DNA from: Mycolicibacterium aichiense
GTDB lineage: Bacteria; Actinomycetota; Actinomycetes; Mycobacteriales; Mycobacteriaceae
Assembly: GCF_010726245.1 (NCBI RefSeq)
Contig: NZ_AP022561.1
Location: 1,240,001-1,304,000, forward strand
DNA: 64,000 nucleotides
Reading direction: 5' to 3'
Shown: positions 34,356 to 43,499 of the stretch, piece by piece
How positions within the stretch are numbered: position 1 is the stretch's first letter
How the letters are laid out: each line of letters starts with the position of its first letter
The notes under the pieces: model-generated
Told to the model about the DNA's origin: nothing
Databases searched by the model: none
The model's input: the letters and a program-made list of their open reading frames with translations, nothing else
Made by a program: the position numbers and the translations under genes

Positions 34356-35816
34356 ATGCGACTAGCGGCTCGCAGCGCGGCGGTGGCGGTGGCCACCCTG
34401 GCAGCATTCTTGTCCTTGGTATTGCTGTCGACATCGACGGCGGCCCTCAAGCTCCTCGCAAGTGGCGCAACGGTTCTCGTGATGGGCGGAACCGGGCACT
34501 CCTTGTCGCCGGACGAGGACACCGATCAGTTCGTCCAGGACTACATGGCCAGCGCGGTCGGCAATTACGTCGCGCCCGCGTCGACCCTGGGCACCGGCGT
34601 CCCTGGTGGCCCCTACAACACGGTCGCCGTGATCACCCCGGAACAGTCCACCCCGAACAACGGCACCCTGACGTTCGATCAATCGGTCGCGCTGGGCCGC
34701 GAGAACCTCGACAACTGCATCAAGGCGACGGCGTCATGCAGCTACAACGACCAGGTGGGTTCCGTCGCGCCGGCTCCCGGCGACACATTCGTGGTCTACG
34801 GGTTCTCGCAGAGCTCGACGATCTCGACTCTCGAAAAGCGGGCGCTGGCAGCCGAATACGCTCCCGGTGAAGGCCCCGACGTCAGCTTCGTGCTGACCGC
34901 CAACGGCAACCGTCCGAACGGTGGATTCCTCGCCCGCGGCCGCGAGGGCGTCACGATCCCGGTCGGCCTGCCGTTCGGCGGGTCGACGTTCAACGGATCC
35001 ACCCCGACCGACACCCAATACGACACGACCGACATCGCCGCGCAGTACGACGGCTGGTCGGACTTCCCGGTCAACCCGCTGAACCTGCTGGCCGTCGCGA
35101 ACGCGATGATGGGCGTCGACTATCTGCATCTCGGCGGCACCTACGACAACACCACACTCACCGATCCGGGCGTGATCGATCAGGGCCAGTACGGCGACAC
35201 GCACTACTACCTGATCTCCACGCCGGTCCTTCCGCTGCTGATGCCGCTGGAGAAGCTCGGGCCGCTCGGCCACGCGTTCGCCGACACCCTGGACGCTCCG
35301 CTGCGGGTGATCATCGAGTCGTCCTATGACCGCACCACCAGCCCGGGCGTGCCGACGTCGTGGAACGTCACCTATTTCCCGAATCCGGTGAAGTTCGCCC
35401 GCAACCTGATCGTCTCGATCCCCACGGGCTGGGACAACGGCATTCAGGACCTCACCGGCAAGCGCCCGTTCGGCACGACCCGGCCCGGGCCCTACGGAGT
35501 CGGCGGTCCTGACGTCACCTACACCACCCCGGATACCACCTCGGATTCGTCGAGTGCGGCGGCAACCACTGAGACGACCGCGGTGGCCGCCTCGGAGCCG
35601 ACGGTCAAGAAGGCGACGGGTGGCCTCAAGCCGCACACCACAACGGCGACGAAGACCGCCGCCGCGGCGGCGACCGGAGGCAAGGACACGTCGTCGAAGA
35701 ACACGTCGTCATCCAAGTCGACGACGACCAAGTCCTCGACGTCCTCGACGTCTTCGCACAACAACGGCGTCGGCGGCTCCAAGCGCGCGAAGGCGAGCGC
35801 AGGCTCCAGCAGCTAG
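34356..35816 (+). CDS. Secreted PE-PPE-domain (alpha/beta hydrolase) protein with Ser/Thr/Lys-rich tail
   Basis: This 486-residue protein has an N-terminal signal or anchor sequence (about 5-33), the PE-PPE C-terminal domain fold (a serine esterase-like alpha/beta hydrolase, about 40-330) and a low-complexity Ser/Thr/Ala/Lys tail of about 100 residues. The nucleophile elbow is YGFSQSST, equal to GxSxS. There is no PE or PPE N-terminal domain, as in the free-standing form found in non-tuberculous mycobacteria. ATG 34356 is favoured over GTG 34347 because AGGGGAG ends 8 nt before it. The tail may interact with the cell wall. The substrate, possibly an ester lipid, is inferred from the family. 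Confidence 0.85.
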   Translation: MRLAARSAAVAVATLAAFLSLVLLSTSTAALKLLASGATVLVMGGTGHSLSPDEDTDQFVQDYMASAVGNYVAPASTLGTGVPGGPYNTVAVITPEQSTPNNGTLTFDQSVALGRENLDNCIKATASCSYNDQVGSVAPAPGDTFVVYGFSQSSTISTLEKRALAAEYAPGEGPDVSFVLTANGNRPNGGFLARGREGVTIPVGLPFGGSTFNGSTPTDTQYDTTDIAAQYDGWSDFPVNPLNLLAVANAMMGVDYLHLGGTYDNTTLTDPGVIDQGQYGDTHYYLISTPVLPLLMPLEKLGPLGHAFADTLDAPLRVIIESSYDRTTSPGVPTSWNVTYFPNPVKFARNLIVSIPTGWDNGIQDLTGKRPFGTTRPGPYGVGGPDVTYTTPDTTSDSSSAAATTETTAVAASEPTVKKATGGLKPHTTTATKTAAAAATGGKDTSSKNTSSSKSTTTKSSTSSTSSHNNGVGGSKRAKASAGSSS

Positions 35817-37088
35817 CTACTCGCGGCGCAGCCGCGACTCGACGAAGCGCTCGATCTCGTCCCACTCTTTGACCGCGGCGGTGTACGGGCCGGCCGGCCG
35901 GGAGTTCTCCTCGGGATCCAGGACATAGTCGACCAGCTTGCCCAGCGGCCGGTCCTCGGCCAGCAGCTTGTCGACGGTCTCCTCCTCGGAGTACTCACCG
36001 ACATCGCGCACCAGCTCGACCGCCAGCTCCAGCTGGTCGTGGTCGAGCGCGTCAGGGCCGTCGGCGATGTCGTCCGACAGCCCGGTCAGCACGTAGATGT
36101 TGTCCTCGGTGACGTCGACCCGCAGCGATCCGTCGGTGGCCGCGGTGCGGATGTCGTCATAGGTGCTCAAATCCGACAGGTCGTGGTCGTGCTCGTCGGC
36201 GAGGTAGCGGGCCAGCGCGCGCTCGGAGGTGAAGACGCTGATCCGGCCGTTACGGCCGAGGAAGATCGGCCTGTCGTCGAAGTAGCAGCGCAGCGTGTAG
36301 AACGTTCCCGAGCTGGCCTGGATGCGCACCGGGTCGATGCCGACCTCGGCCCAGAAGTCCTCCTGGCTGCCGAGCACGACGCCGTCCTGCGGCGCCCGCT
36401 CGTCGGCCTCCGCCGCGGTCGACTCGTCGTCACCGGAATCGTCGGCGTCCATCTCGGCGTCGGCCTCGGCCGAGGAGTCGATCTCCTCTTCGTAGGGCTC
36501 CTCGAGCTCGTCGGCGGCCAGCTTGGCGGCCCGTTCGTCGACCTCGGGCACGGTGATGACGTCGTCGATCGCCGCCAGCACGCTGTCCCAGCCGCGGGCG
36601 ACGATGTCACCGACGACCCGCCACCGCTTGAGCCCCGGCTTGCCGCTGAACTGCTCGTAGCCGCCCGAGAGCAGGCCGAGGTTGGGGTTGCCGTTGAAGA
36701 ACCGGGTCACGGCGGGCAGCTCACACACCGAACCGATCGAGGAGACGACGGCCATCGTGTTGGCCAGTGCGGTCACCGCTTCTTCGGTGGGCTTCTCCGA
36801 CAGCAGCTCCTCGACCACCACCAGGTCGACTTCGCGGTCCGCCGCCGGCTGGAGCTTGTGCGCGTTCGCCTGGGTCAGGTCCTTCCACGCAGGATGATCG
36901 GTGAGGTCGTTGTCGGTGTTGGTGCGCACGAACGCGGCCAGGTCTGCGACCGACTCGAAGGCGAACAGGTCATCGTCCTTGCCGAGGAACGCCTCCCACT
37001 CGTCACCACCTTCGCGCCAGCGGGGCGCCCACAGCGTGTACAGGTCACCAGCGGTCACGCCCACGCGCACCGGAACGAGCTCAGCCAT
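35817..37088 (-). CDS. Acidic conserved protein, Rv3311 family
   Basis: This 423-residue protein is very rich in Asp and Glu and has no recognised catalytic motif. Two halves look alike in plan: an N-terminal LYTLWAPRWREGGDEWEAFLG segment (core: WEAFLGKDDDLFAFES) and a later TFYTLRCYFDDRPIFLGRNG. They are separated by a highly acidic linker (about 195-230) and suggest an internal repeat. Synteny (next to upp, pmmB and the nucleoside genes) and length identify it as the orthologue of Rv3311, a conserved mycobacterial protein of unknown role. A TAGGCT hexamer predicts a leaderless message. It meets the PE-PPE gene stop to stop. Confidence 0.75.
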   Translation of the reverse strand: MAELVPVRVGVTAGDLYTLWAPRWREGGDEWEAFLGKDDDLFAFESVADLAAFVRTNTDNDLTDHPAWKDLTQANAHKLQPAADREVDLVVVEELLSEKPTEEAVTALANTMAVVSSIGSVCELPAVTRFFNGNPNLGLLSGGYEQFSGKPGLKRWRVVGDIVARGWDSVLAAIDDVITVPEVDERAAKLAADELEEPYEEEIDSSAEADAEMDADDSGDDESTAAEADERAPQDGVVLGSQEDFWAEVGIDPVRIQASSGTFYTLRCYFDDRPIFLGRNGRISVFTSERALARYLADEHDHDLSDLSTYDDIRTAATDGSLRVDVTEDNIYVLTGLSDDIADGPDALDHDQLELAVELVRDVGEYSEEETVDKLLAEDRPLGKLVDYVLDPEENSRPAGPYTAAVKEWDEIERFVESRLRRE

Positions 37089-37095
37089 GCCGCAC

Positions 37096-37125
37096 AGCCT
37101 AACGACGCTTGCTGGCGGGTAGCCT
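37096..37125. promoter_or_regulatory. Back-to-back leaderless -10 elements (Rv3311-family gene and ydcF-like gene)
   Basis: TAGGCT on the minus strand (37101-37096) and TAGCCT on the plus strand (37120-37125) each lie so that transcription would start 1 nt before the ATG at 37088 and the GTG at 37133. Confidence 0.4.
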
Positions 37126-37132
37126 GCCCCCC

Positions 37133-37705
37133 GTGGGGAGGCTGCGCCGCGCAGTGGCGATTCTGGCGACTGTCGGTGTGTCTGCCGCCGGCATCCTGGC
37201 CGTCACCGGGTATTTCTTGTTCACCCGCCCGCACGGTGACCCGCTGGCCAAAGCCGACGCGATCGTCGTACTCGGCGGCGACAACGACGGTCGCTGGGAG
37301 TACGGTCTGAACCTGGCCAGGCAGGGTTACGCCAGCACCGTGCTGCTGTCCAACGCCTACTCCGACCGGCCTGCCGAGCTGTCGGAGTTCCGGCAGGCGT
37401 GCGCGTCCAGCACGGCGACGATCACCGTCCTGTGTTTCATCCCCGACCCGTTCACCACGCGCGGCGAGGCGATGTACGTAGCTCGGCTGGCCAAGGAACA
37501 CAACTGGACCCATGTGATCGTGGTGTCGTGGAACTACCACATGCTGCGCGCCCGCTACATCTTTCATCAGTGCTTCGACGGTGAGGTCACGATGCGTCCG
37601 GTGCCGCGGTCCTACGACTACCCGCCGTGGCGGTGGGCCGCGGAGTACGGCTACCAGTACGCAGGGTTCGTCAAAGCCCTTCTGCTGGGCTGCGATGCGG
37701 GCTGA
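37133..37705 (+). CDS. YdcF/SanA-family (DUF218) protein
   Basis: This 190-residue protein has one N-terminal membrane helix (about residues 7-27) followed by the DUF218 fold. Motifs are [20 protein letters not shown] and [13 protein letters not shown]. Homologues such as SanA and ElyC affect envelope integrity, with an unproven enzymatic role. GTG 37133 is preferred because of the TAGCCT hexamer 7 nt upstream; a TTG at 37109 is unlikely. It occupies the slot of sapM in M. tuberculosis. Confidence 0.78.
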   Translation: MGRLRRAVAILATVGVSAAGILAVTGYFLFTRPHGDPLAKADAIVVLGGDNDGRWEYGLNLARQGYASTVLLSNAYSDRPAELSEFRQACASSTATITVLCFIPDPFTTRGEAMYVARLAKEHNWTHVIVVSWNYHMLRARYIFHQCFDGEVTMRPVPRSYDYPPWRWAAEYGYQYAGFVKALLLGCDAG

Positions 37706-37713
37706 GGCTCCTC

Positions 37714-37719
37714 TACTCT
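37714..37719 (+). promoter_or_regulatory. -10 element giving a leaderless upp transcript
   Basis: TACTCT lies so that the predicted first transcribed base is the A of ATG 37726. Confidence 0.45.
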
Positions 37720-37725
37720 CTGCGC

Positions 37726-38349
37726 ATGGATGTGTGCGTGATCGACCACCCGCTGGCCCGCGCGCGGCTGACCACTCTGCGTGACGAGCGCACCGACAAC
37801 GCGGCCTTCCGGTCCGCGCTGCGCGACCTGACCCACATGCTGGTCTACGAGGCCACCCGGGACGCGGCGTGCGCCGAGATCACCGTTCGCACTCCCATCG
37901 CCGAAACGGCAGGGTCACGGCTGGCCTACCCGCCGCTGCTGGTTCCGGTCCTGCGGGCCGGGTTGGGGATGGTCGACCAGGCGCACGCGCTGATCCCCGA
38001 AGCGAAGGTGGGTTTCGTCGGGGTGGCCCGGAACGAGACCACGCATCAGCCGACGCCGTACCTGGAGTCGCTGCCCGACGACCTGAGCGCCCAACCGGTC
38101 ATAGTGCTGGACCCGATGCTGGCGACCGGCGGCTCGATGGCGCACACCATCGGGCTGCTGCACCAGCGGGGCGCGCGCGACATCACCCTGGTGTGTGTGG
38201 TCTGCGCACCGGAAGGCATTGCGGCGGTGGCAGAAGTCGCCCCCGCTGCGCGCCTGTTCACCGCAACCATCGACGACGGTCTCAACGACGTCGCCTACAT
38301 CGTGCCCGGTCTCGGTGATGCCGGTGACCGCCAGTTCGGGCCGCGCTGA
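37726..38349 (+). CDS. upp: Uracil phosphoribosyltransferase
   Basis: This 207-residue enzyme makes UMP from uracil and PRPP in pyrimidine salvage. The PRPP loop is [14 protein letters not shown], and the uracil-binding C-terminus ([15 protein letters not shown]) is complete. ATG 37726 fits the family start ([16 protein letters not shown] follows) and the leaderless -10 hexamer. It meets pmmB stop to stop. Confidence 0.95.
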   Translation: MDVCVIDHPLARARLTTLRDERTDNAAFRSALRDLTHMLVYEATRDAACAEITVRTPIAETAGSRLAYPPLLVPVLRAGLGMVDQAHALIPEAKVGFVGVARNETTHQPTPYLESLPDDLSAQPVIVLDPMLATGGSMAHTIGLLHQRGARDITLVCVVCAPEGIAAVAEVAPAARLFTATIDDGLNDVAYIVPGLGDAGDRQFGPR

Positions 38350-39942
38350 CTACCAGCTCTGCGCGGTGGCCAGCAGCTGCTGCTGCACCGCGGCCGCGCG
38401 CTCGCGGATCTTGGCCAGATCGGCACCCACGGCCAAGCCGACTTCGGTGTAGCACTTGACTTTCGGCTCGGTACCCGAGGGGCGAACCACCACCCGCACC
38501 GTGGTCTGCTGATCGCCGCCGGTGAGGAACACCGCGTCGCCGTCCACGGTGGCGCCGACCGGAAAGCCCGCGAGCTCGGCGGGCGGGTCGGCGCGCAGCC
38601 GGTCCATCATCGCTGCCGCCTCGACCGCGTCGGCCACCCGTCGCGACAACGCCGCGGTGGTGTGCACGCCGTGGCGCAGGGCCAGCCGGTCGAGGGCATC
38701 GGTTATCGAAATGCCCTGGGCGCCACTGTGCGCCACCAAGTCGCAGGCGAGCACCGCGGCGCTGATGCCGTCCTTGTCCCGGACCGCGGCCGGGTCGACG
38801 CAATGACCGATGGCCTCCTCGTAGGCGTACACCAGTCTGAACCCGGTCAGCTCGGCGTCGGCGCGGGCAAGCCATTTGAACCCGGTCAGCGTCACGACGT
38901 GCCGGGCGCCGTAGTCGGCGGCGATCTTGCCGAGCAGCGTGGACGACACCACACTGTTGGCCACCACGCTGGTGGCGGCGTCCGTGGCGTCGAGGGTTGA
39001 CAGGATGTAATCGCCGAGCAGCCAACCTGTTTCGTCACCGGACAGCATTCGCCAGCCGTCGGGCGTGGGAATGCCGACGGCGCAGCGGTCGGCGTCGGGA
39101 TCCAGCGCGATGGCGATGTCGGCGCCTATCTCGTCGGCCAGCTGCAGCAGCGCATCCGCCGCGCCTGGCTCCTCGGGGTTGGGAAAGGCGACTGTCGGGA
39201 AGTCCGGGTCGGGCGCGAATTGGCTTGCCACCGTGTGCACATCGCCGAATCCGGCAGTGCGCAGAGTGCGCATGGCGAGCTCACCGCCGACGCCGTGCAG
39301 GGCCGTCAACGCCACTCGCGGATTGCCGTGGTCGCCGCGTCGCACCATCGCCGCGCGGGTGACGTATGCGTCGATCAGCGTGTCGTCGGCAGGGTGTACG
39401 GGCCGCCGCGGGATCTGGTCGGCGGGCGGCGCTGTGGTGATCGCCGCTTCGATCTCCCGGTCGGTGGGGGAGATGATCTGCAGCCCGCCGTCGAAGTAGA
39501 CCTTGTAGCCGTTGTCGGTCCGCGGATTGTGTGAGGCCGTGATCTGCACCCCCGCGGCGGCCCCGGTGTGCCGGACCGCGAACGCGACGACCGGGGTCGG
39601 CACCGGATGGTCCCAGGTGATCACCGAAAATCCCTGAGCGGCAAAGACTTCAGCGGCGGCGATGGCGAACGGAACCGATCCGTGCCGCGCGTCACGGCCC
39701 ACCACGACGGTGGACCCGCCGAGGCCGCGCTCGGTCAGCACGCGGCTCACCGCCCAGGTGGCGCGCACCACGATGGCGAGGTTCATCGAATCCGGGCCGC
39801 CGCGTACCGGGCCGCGCAGACCTGCGGTGCCGAACGTCAGCGGCTTCGCGAACCGGGCAGCGCGTTCGCCGGGATCCAGGGCGGCCAGCTCGGCCGCCGT
39901 GACCGGATCAGGATCGTGGGCGATCCAGTCCTCTTCAGTCAT
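38350..39942 (-). CDS. pmmB: Phosphomannomutase / phosphoglucomutase-type enzyme
   Basis: This 530-residue alpha-D-phosphohexomutase has the phosphoserine loop ITASHNPRTDNGYKVY, the metal loop DPDADRCAVGI, the sugar loop with YEEAIGH and the phosphate loop RPSGTEPKVK. All four catalytic regions are intact. Position next to upp and deoD matches Rv3308 (pmmB). The real sugar may be mannose, glucose or ribose phosphate; a role in nucleoside sugar salvage would suit the neighbours. It is expressed after the MarR-family gene, with which it overlaps by 4 nt. Confidence 0.9.
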   Translation of the reverse strand: MTEEDWIAHDPDPVTAAELAALDPGERAARFAKPLTFGTAGLRGPVRGGPDSMNLAIVVRATWAVSRVLTERGLGGSTVVVGRDARHGSVPFAIAAAEVFAAQGFSVITWDHPVPTPVVAFAVRHTGAAAGVQITASHNPRTDNGYKVYFDGGLQIISPTDREIEAAITTAPPADQIPRRPVHPADDTLIDAYVTRAAMVRRGDHGNPRVALTALHGVGGELAMRTLRTAGFGDVHTVASQFAPDPDFPTVAFPNPEEPGAADALLQLADEIGADIAIALDPDADRCAVGIPTPDGWRMLSGDETGWLLGDYILSTLDATDAATSVVANSVVSSTLLGKIAADYGARHVVTLTGFKWLARADAELTGFRLVYAYEEAIGHCVDPAAVRDKDGISAAVLACDLVAHSGAQGISITDALDRLALRHGVHTTAALSRRVADAVEAAAMMDRLRADPPAELAGFPVGATVDGDAVFLTGGDQQTTVRVVVRPSGTEPKVKCYTEVGLAVGADLAKIRERAAAVQQQLLATAQSW

Positions 39943-40370
39943 GAGGCCAGTTTGCGCAGTACCGGCGCGGTGAGCATCAACAGATTGAACTCCAGCTCGG
40001 AGAGCCGGCTACGCATCATGTCCTGCAGCCACGCGTCGCGCTGGGCCCGGTCGCGCAACAGCAGCTCCAATCCGTCATCGGTGAGCTCGACGAGCTGGCG
40101 GCGGCGATCGGCGTCATCCGGGCGGCGAGACAGCAGTCCGCGCGACTCGAGCTCGTTGATGCTGTCGGTCAATGACTGGACCCGAACCTGCAGGCGAGCG
40201 GCGATCTCGGCGGGCGTCGTCACCCCCGCGCGGCTCACATCGCCGAGAAGCTCGAGCTGGCTGAGCGTCAGCCCGTTGTCGGGGCGGTGCCTGCGAAGCT
40301 GACGGGCCAGCGCCATCATGGCCTCGCGCAGCTCGGTGGCCGCTTCCGACGGTGCGATGCTTACGGTCAT
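39939..40370 (-). CDS. MarR-family transcriptional regulator
   Basis: This 143-residue winged-helix protein has its recognition part at about residues 55-100: PAEIAARLQVRVQSLTDSINELESRGLL (core: ARLQVRVQSLTDSINEL), with the beta-wing RRPDDADRRRQLVELT. It is divergent from an AbrB-type transporter gene, with two matched palindromes covering both -10 elements, so it most likely represses both genes. Its stop overlaps the pmmB start. The message is predicted leaderless. Confidence 0.9.
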   Translation of the reverse strand: MTVSIAPSEAATELREAMMALARQLRRHRPDNGLTLSQLELLGDVSRAGVTTPAEIAARLQVRVQSLTDSINELESRGLLSRRPDDADRRRQLVELTDDGLELLLRDRAQRDAWLQDMMRSRLSELEFNLLMLTAPVLRKLAS

Positions 40371-40374
40371 ATTC

Positions 40375-40388
40375 CAAGTTATACCTTG
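40375..40388 (-). promoter_or_regulatory. MarR operator over the -10 of the marR-like gene
   Basis: Reading on the minus strand, CAAGGTATAACTTG is a 14-bp near-perfect palindrome (6 of 7 pairs). It contains the -10 TATAAC, which places the transcript start 1 nt before ATG 40370. The following GGAAT is also shared with the other site. Confidence 0.55.
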
Positions 40389-40438
40389 CTAGTCAGTGAG
40401 TTTTATCGCGTGAAACGCGGGTAGCAGACGCTAATAAA

Positions 40439-40452
40439 TAAGGGCATACTTG
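40439..40452 (+). promoter_or_regulatory. MarR operator over the -10 of the AbrB-type transporter gene
   Basis: TAAGGGCATACTTG has the same AAG-N6-CTT frame as its partner site and contains CATACT as -10, giving a start 1 nt before ATG 40458. ACTTGGAAT (40448-40456) is identical to the other site in inverted direction. Confidence 0.55.
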
Positions 40453-40457
40453 GAATT

Positions 40458-41570
40458 ATGCGGTGGATATTGCTGGTGGTGGCGACGATCGGAGTCACTG
40501 TCCCGCTGGATCGCCTGGGCGTCCCGTCCGCCGCGCTGTTCGCCGCCTTGCTGGTCGGCATCGTGCTCGCGATCGCCCGGTTGGCGCCCGCCAGCGTGCC
40601 GCGCCGCGCGGGCCTGGCCGCCCAAGGTGTACTCGGTGTCTACATCGGCACCATGGTGCATTCCGACGCACTCTCGGCCCTGGGGCCGAACTGGCCGGCG
40701 GTGCTCGGCGTCGGCGTGATCACGCTGCTCCTCAGTATCGGCGCCGGCGCACTGCTCGGCCTGCACCGTGACATCAGCGCTCTGACCGGCGCGCTGGCCC
40801 TGGTCGCAGGCGGAGCGTCTGGACTGGTGGCGATCGCGCGTGAGCTCGGCGGAGACGATCGTGTCGTCGCCGTCGTCCAATACCTGCGCGTCGCGGTGAT
40901 CACCGCATCGATGCCCGTCGTCGTCACCCTCGTGTATCGCGCCGAACGGTCCGCGCACGCCGTGCGGGCCACCCAATCCCATTCAGCGCCTTGGTATCTG
41001 AGCCTGGCGATGATCGTCGCGCTGGTGGTCGTCGGGGCGGTGGCCGGCCGGTTGGCCCGGCTGCCCGGATCGGGCCTGCTCGGTCCGATGGCGCTGACGA
41101 TCGTGGCCGAACTCAGTGGGGTGTCCTTCGGGCTTGCCGTGCCCGCGGTGCTGGTGTCGGTGTCCTACATGCTGATCGGCTGGCAGGCCGGGGTGGCGTT
41201 CACCCGCGAATCACTCCGGGCGATCGAACGCCTCCTGCCGACCGCGCTCGGATTGATCGTGCTGCTCAACGTCGCGACCGCCGGCCTCGGTGTGGCGCTG
41301 TCCACGATCACCGGCGTCAGCATGCTCGACGGCTATCTGGCCACCAGTCCGGGCGGTATCTACGCGGTGCTGGCCACTGCGGTGGAGACCGGTTCCAATG
41401 TCACCTTCATCATCGCCGCGCAGGTGCTGCGGGTCCTGCTGATGTTGTTCGCCGCACCGATGCTGGCCCGCGGATTCGTCCGGCTGGCCTACAGACGCGA
41501 CAGGACCGACGCCAGCAGCGAGCCCATCGCGGTGGCCGACGCGCGGCCGGCGGCCAGAACCTCGTCGTGA
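40458..41570 (+). CDS. AbrB-family membrane transporter (ammonia monooxygenase-like annotation)
   Basis: This 370-residue membrane protein has about ten helices in two similar halves, the AbrB (PF05145) duplication. Both halves show GxLLGxxxG-type glycine patterns, and the second has [19 protein letters not shown]. The old name ammonia monooxygenase is a database misnomer; family members are putative exporters or regulators of unknown substrate. ATG 40458 lies 1 nt after an inverted repeat and 8 nt after a -10 hexamer. The last about 27 codons overlap the convergent purine phosphorylase gene by 82 nt. Confidence 0.82.
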   Translation: MRWILLVVATIGVTVPLDRLGVPSAALFAALLVGIVLAIARLAPASVPRRAGLAAQGVLGVYIGTMVHSDALSALGPNWPAVLGVGVITLLLSIGAGALLGLHRDISALTGALALVAGGASGLVAIARELGGDDRVVAVVQYLRVAVITASMPVVVTLVYRAERSAHAVRATQSHSAPWYLSLAMIVALVVVGAVAGRLARLPGSGLLGPMALTIVAELSGVSFGLAVPAVLVSVSYMLIGWQAGVAFTRESLRAIERLLPTALGLIVLLNVATAGLGVALSTITGVSMLDGYLATSPGGIYAVLATAVETGSNVTFIIAAQVLRVLLMLFAAPMLARGFVRLAYRRDRTDASSEPIAVADARPAARTSS

Positions 41571-42274
41571 CTGAGCGGCTCGCCGGTCATCCCGGCAGCC
41601 AGGTTCGTCACCAGCGACAATCCCAGCACCTCGGCGCCGGCTGCCCGCGCGGCGATGGTTTCGTGCACCGTCGACATCCCGACCAGGTCGGCACCCAGCG
41701 TGCGGAGCATCCGGATCTCGGCGGGCGTCTCGTAATGCGGACCGGGCACCCCGGCGTAGACGCCCTCGGCCAGGCTCGGGTCCACGTCGCGGGCCAGCGC
41801 GCGCAGCCGCGGGGAGTACGCGTCGACCAGGTCGACGAACTGCGCACCGACCAGCGGTGAGCGGGCCGTGAGGTTCAGGTGATCGGCGATCAGCACCGGT
41901 TGGCCGACCTGATACTCGGGTCGCAGCCCGCCTGCGGCGTTGGTCAACACCACGACCTGTGCGCCCGCGGCCCGGGCGGTCCGCACCGGGTGGACGATCG
42001 TGCGCAGGTCGTGGCCCTCGTAGGCGTGGATGCGGCCCAGCAGCACCAGCACGTTGTGCGAACCCAACGGCACCGACAGCACCCGGCCGCGATGGCCCAG
42101 CGCCGACGGCGGTGTGAAGCCGGGAATCGTCGCCATCGGGATCTCGGCGACGGGCGTACCGAGCGCCGCGGCCGCGGGCGCCCACCCCGATCCGAGGACA
42201 ACGGCGACGTCGTGCCGCGGTATGCCGCTGTGCTCGGCGATCACCGCTGCGGCATGCTCGGCGTCTGGACTCAC
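41489..42274 (-). CDS. deoD: Purine nucleoside phosphorylase (trimeric type)
   Basis: This 261-residue trimeric PNP cleaves inosine and guanosine with phosphate. Motifs are VAVVLGSGW (phosphate site), VLTNAAGGL, the long conserved [15 protein letters not shown] and [12 protein letters not shown] with the active-site Met and SLVTNLAAG with the purine-binding Asn. GTG 42274 follows a TAGGCT hexamer by 8 nt. M. tuberculosis names the orthologue deoD (Rv3307); trimeric members are often called punA. Confidence 0.92.
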   Translation of the reverse strand: MSPDAEHAAAVIAEHSGIPRHDVAVVLGSGWAPAAAALGTPVAEIPMATIPGFTPPSALGHRGRVLSVPLGSHNVLVLLGRIHAYEGHDLRTIVHPVRTARAAGAQVVVLTNAAGGLRPEYQVGQPVLIADHLNLTARSPLVGAQFVDLVDAYSPRLRALARDVDPSLAEGVYAGVPGPHYETPAEIRMLRTLGADLVGMSTVHETIAARAAGAEVLGLSLVTNLAAGMTGEPLSHDEVLAAGRASATAMGSLLASVLSRL

Positions 42275-42282
42275 AGCCAGCG

Positions 42283-42305
42283 AGCCTAGTCGTGAATGCG
42301 ATACT
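42283..42305. promoter_or_regulatory. Divergent -10 elements of deoD and amiB1
   Basis: TAGGCT on the minus strand (42288-42283) puts the deoD start 2 nt before GTG 42274. GATACT on the plus strand (42300-42305) puts the amiB1 start on ATG 42312. Both genes are therefore predicted leaderless or nearly so. Confidence 0.35.
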
Positions 42306-42311
42306 GCGTTG

Positions 42312-43499
42312 ATGCCCACAGCCACAGCGTCGACCCGCGTCGAGGACGTGGTCGCGGCTCGTGGTGGCGATCTGATCGAACTCTCGCACGCCATCCACGC
42401 CGAGCCCGAACTCGCCTTCGACGAGCACCGCAGCTGCGCCAAGGCACAGGTGCTGGTGGCCGAACGAGGCTTCCAGATCAGCGCGGCGGCGGGCGGATTG
42501 GACACCGCGTTCCGCGCCGATTTCGGGTCCGGCCCGCTGGTGATCGGGATCTGCGCCGAATACGACGCGCTGCCCGGCATCGGCCACGCCTGCGGACACA
42601 ACATCATCGCGGCATCGGCGGTCGGCACCGCCCTGGCGCTGGCCGAGGTGGCCGACGAACTGGGGCTCACCGTCGCTCTGATCGGCACCCCCGCCGAGGA
42701 GTCCGGTGGCGGCAAGGCGCTGCTGATCGAGGCCGGGGTGTTCGACGACGTCGCCGCGGCCGTCATGCTGCATCCCGGGCCGATCGACATCGCCGCCGCG
42801 CGCTCGCTGGCGCTCTCCGAGGTGGTCGTCACCTATACCGGGCGGGAGTCGCATGCGGCCGTCGCGCCGCATCTGGGTGTCAACGCCGCTGACGCGGTGA
42901 CCGTCGCGCAGGTGGCGATCGGCTTGCTGCGCCAGCAGATGGCGCCCGGTCAGCTGACCCACGGCATCGTCACCGAGGGCGGATCGGCCACGAACATCAT
43001 CCCCGGCCGGGCCCGGCTGCAGTACACGATGCGGGCCCCTGCCACCGATTCGCTGCAGGAACTGGAGGCCAAGATGCGCGGCTGCTTCGTGGCGGGTGCG
43101 GTCGCGACCGGATGTGAATACGAGATCGCCGAAGCCGCGCCCCCGTACGCCGAGCTGACCCCGGATCGGTGGCTGGCCGAGGTGTTCCGCGACGAGATGA
43201 TCACGATGGGTCGCAGTCCGGTGCCCGCCGAGGTGGAGGCCGCCATGCCGCTGGGGAGTACCGATATGGGCAATGTGACGCAGCTGCTGCCGGGCATCCA
43301 CCCGGTGGTCGGCATCGAATCGGGCGGCGCGGTGATCCACCAGCCCGGCTTCACCGTCGCGGCCGCCGGCCCCAGTGGCGACCGCGCCGTCACCGAGGGT
43401 GCAATCATGTTGGCGCGCACCGTGGTTCGGTTGGCGCAGACGCCCGCCGAGCGAGATCGGGTGCTGGAGCTGCGAGACCGTCGGGGGGTGCGGGCATGA
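42312..43499 (+). CDS. amiB1: M20-family amidohydrolase AmiB1
   Basis: This 395-residue dinuclear zinc/manganese amidohydrolase has [16 protein letters not shown] (metal ligands in HACGH) and the catalytic acid in [10 protein letters not shown], then the dimerisation domain (about 175-300). Family members cleave N-acyl amino acids or p-aminobenzoyl-glutamate-type amides. ATG 42312 is set by the GATACT hexamer. The next gene is a paralogue with overlapping stop and start, as in Rv3306c-Rv3305c. Confidence 0.9.
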   Translation: MPTATASTRVEDVVAARGGDLIELSHAIHAEPELAFDEHRSCAKAQVLVAERGFQISAAAGGLDTAFRADFGSGPLVIGICAEYDALPGIGHACGHNIIAASAVGTALALAEVADELGLTVALIGTPAEESGGGKALLIEAGVFDDVAAAVMLHPGPIDIAAARSLALSEVVVTYTGRESHAAVAPHLGVNAADAVTVAQVAIGLLRQQMAPGQLTHGIVTEGGSATNIIPGRARLQYTMRAPATDSLQELEAKMRGCFVAGAVATGCEYEIAEAAPPYAELTPDRWLAEVFRDEMITMGRSPVPAEVEAAMPLGSTDMGNVTQLLPGIHPVVGIESGGAVIHQPGFTVAAAGPSGDRAVTEGAIMLARTVVRLAQTPAERDRVLELRDRRGVRA

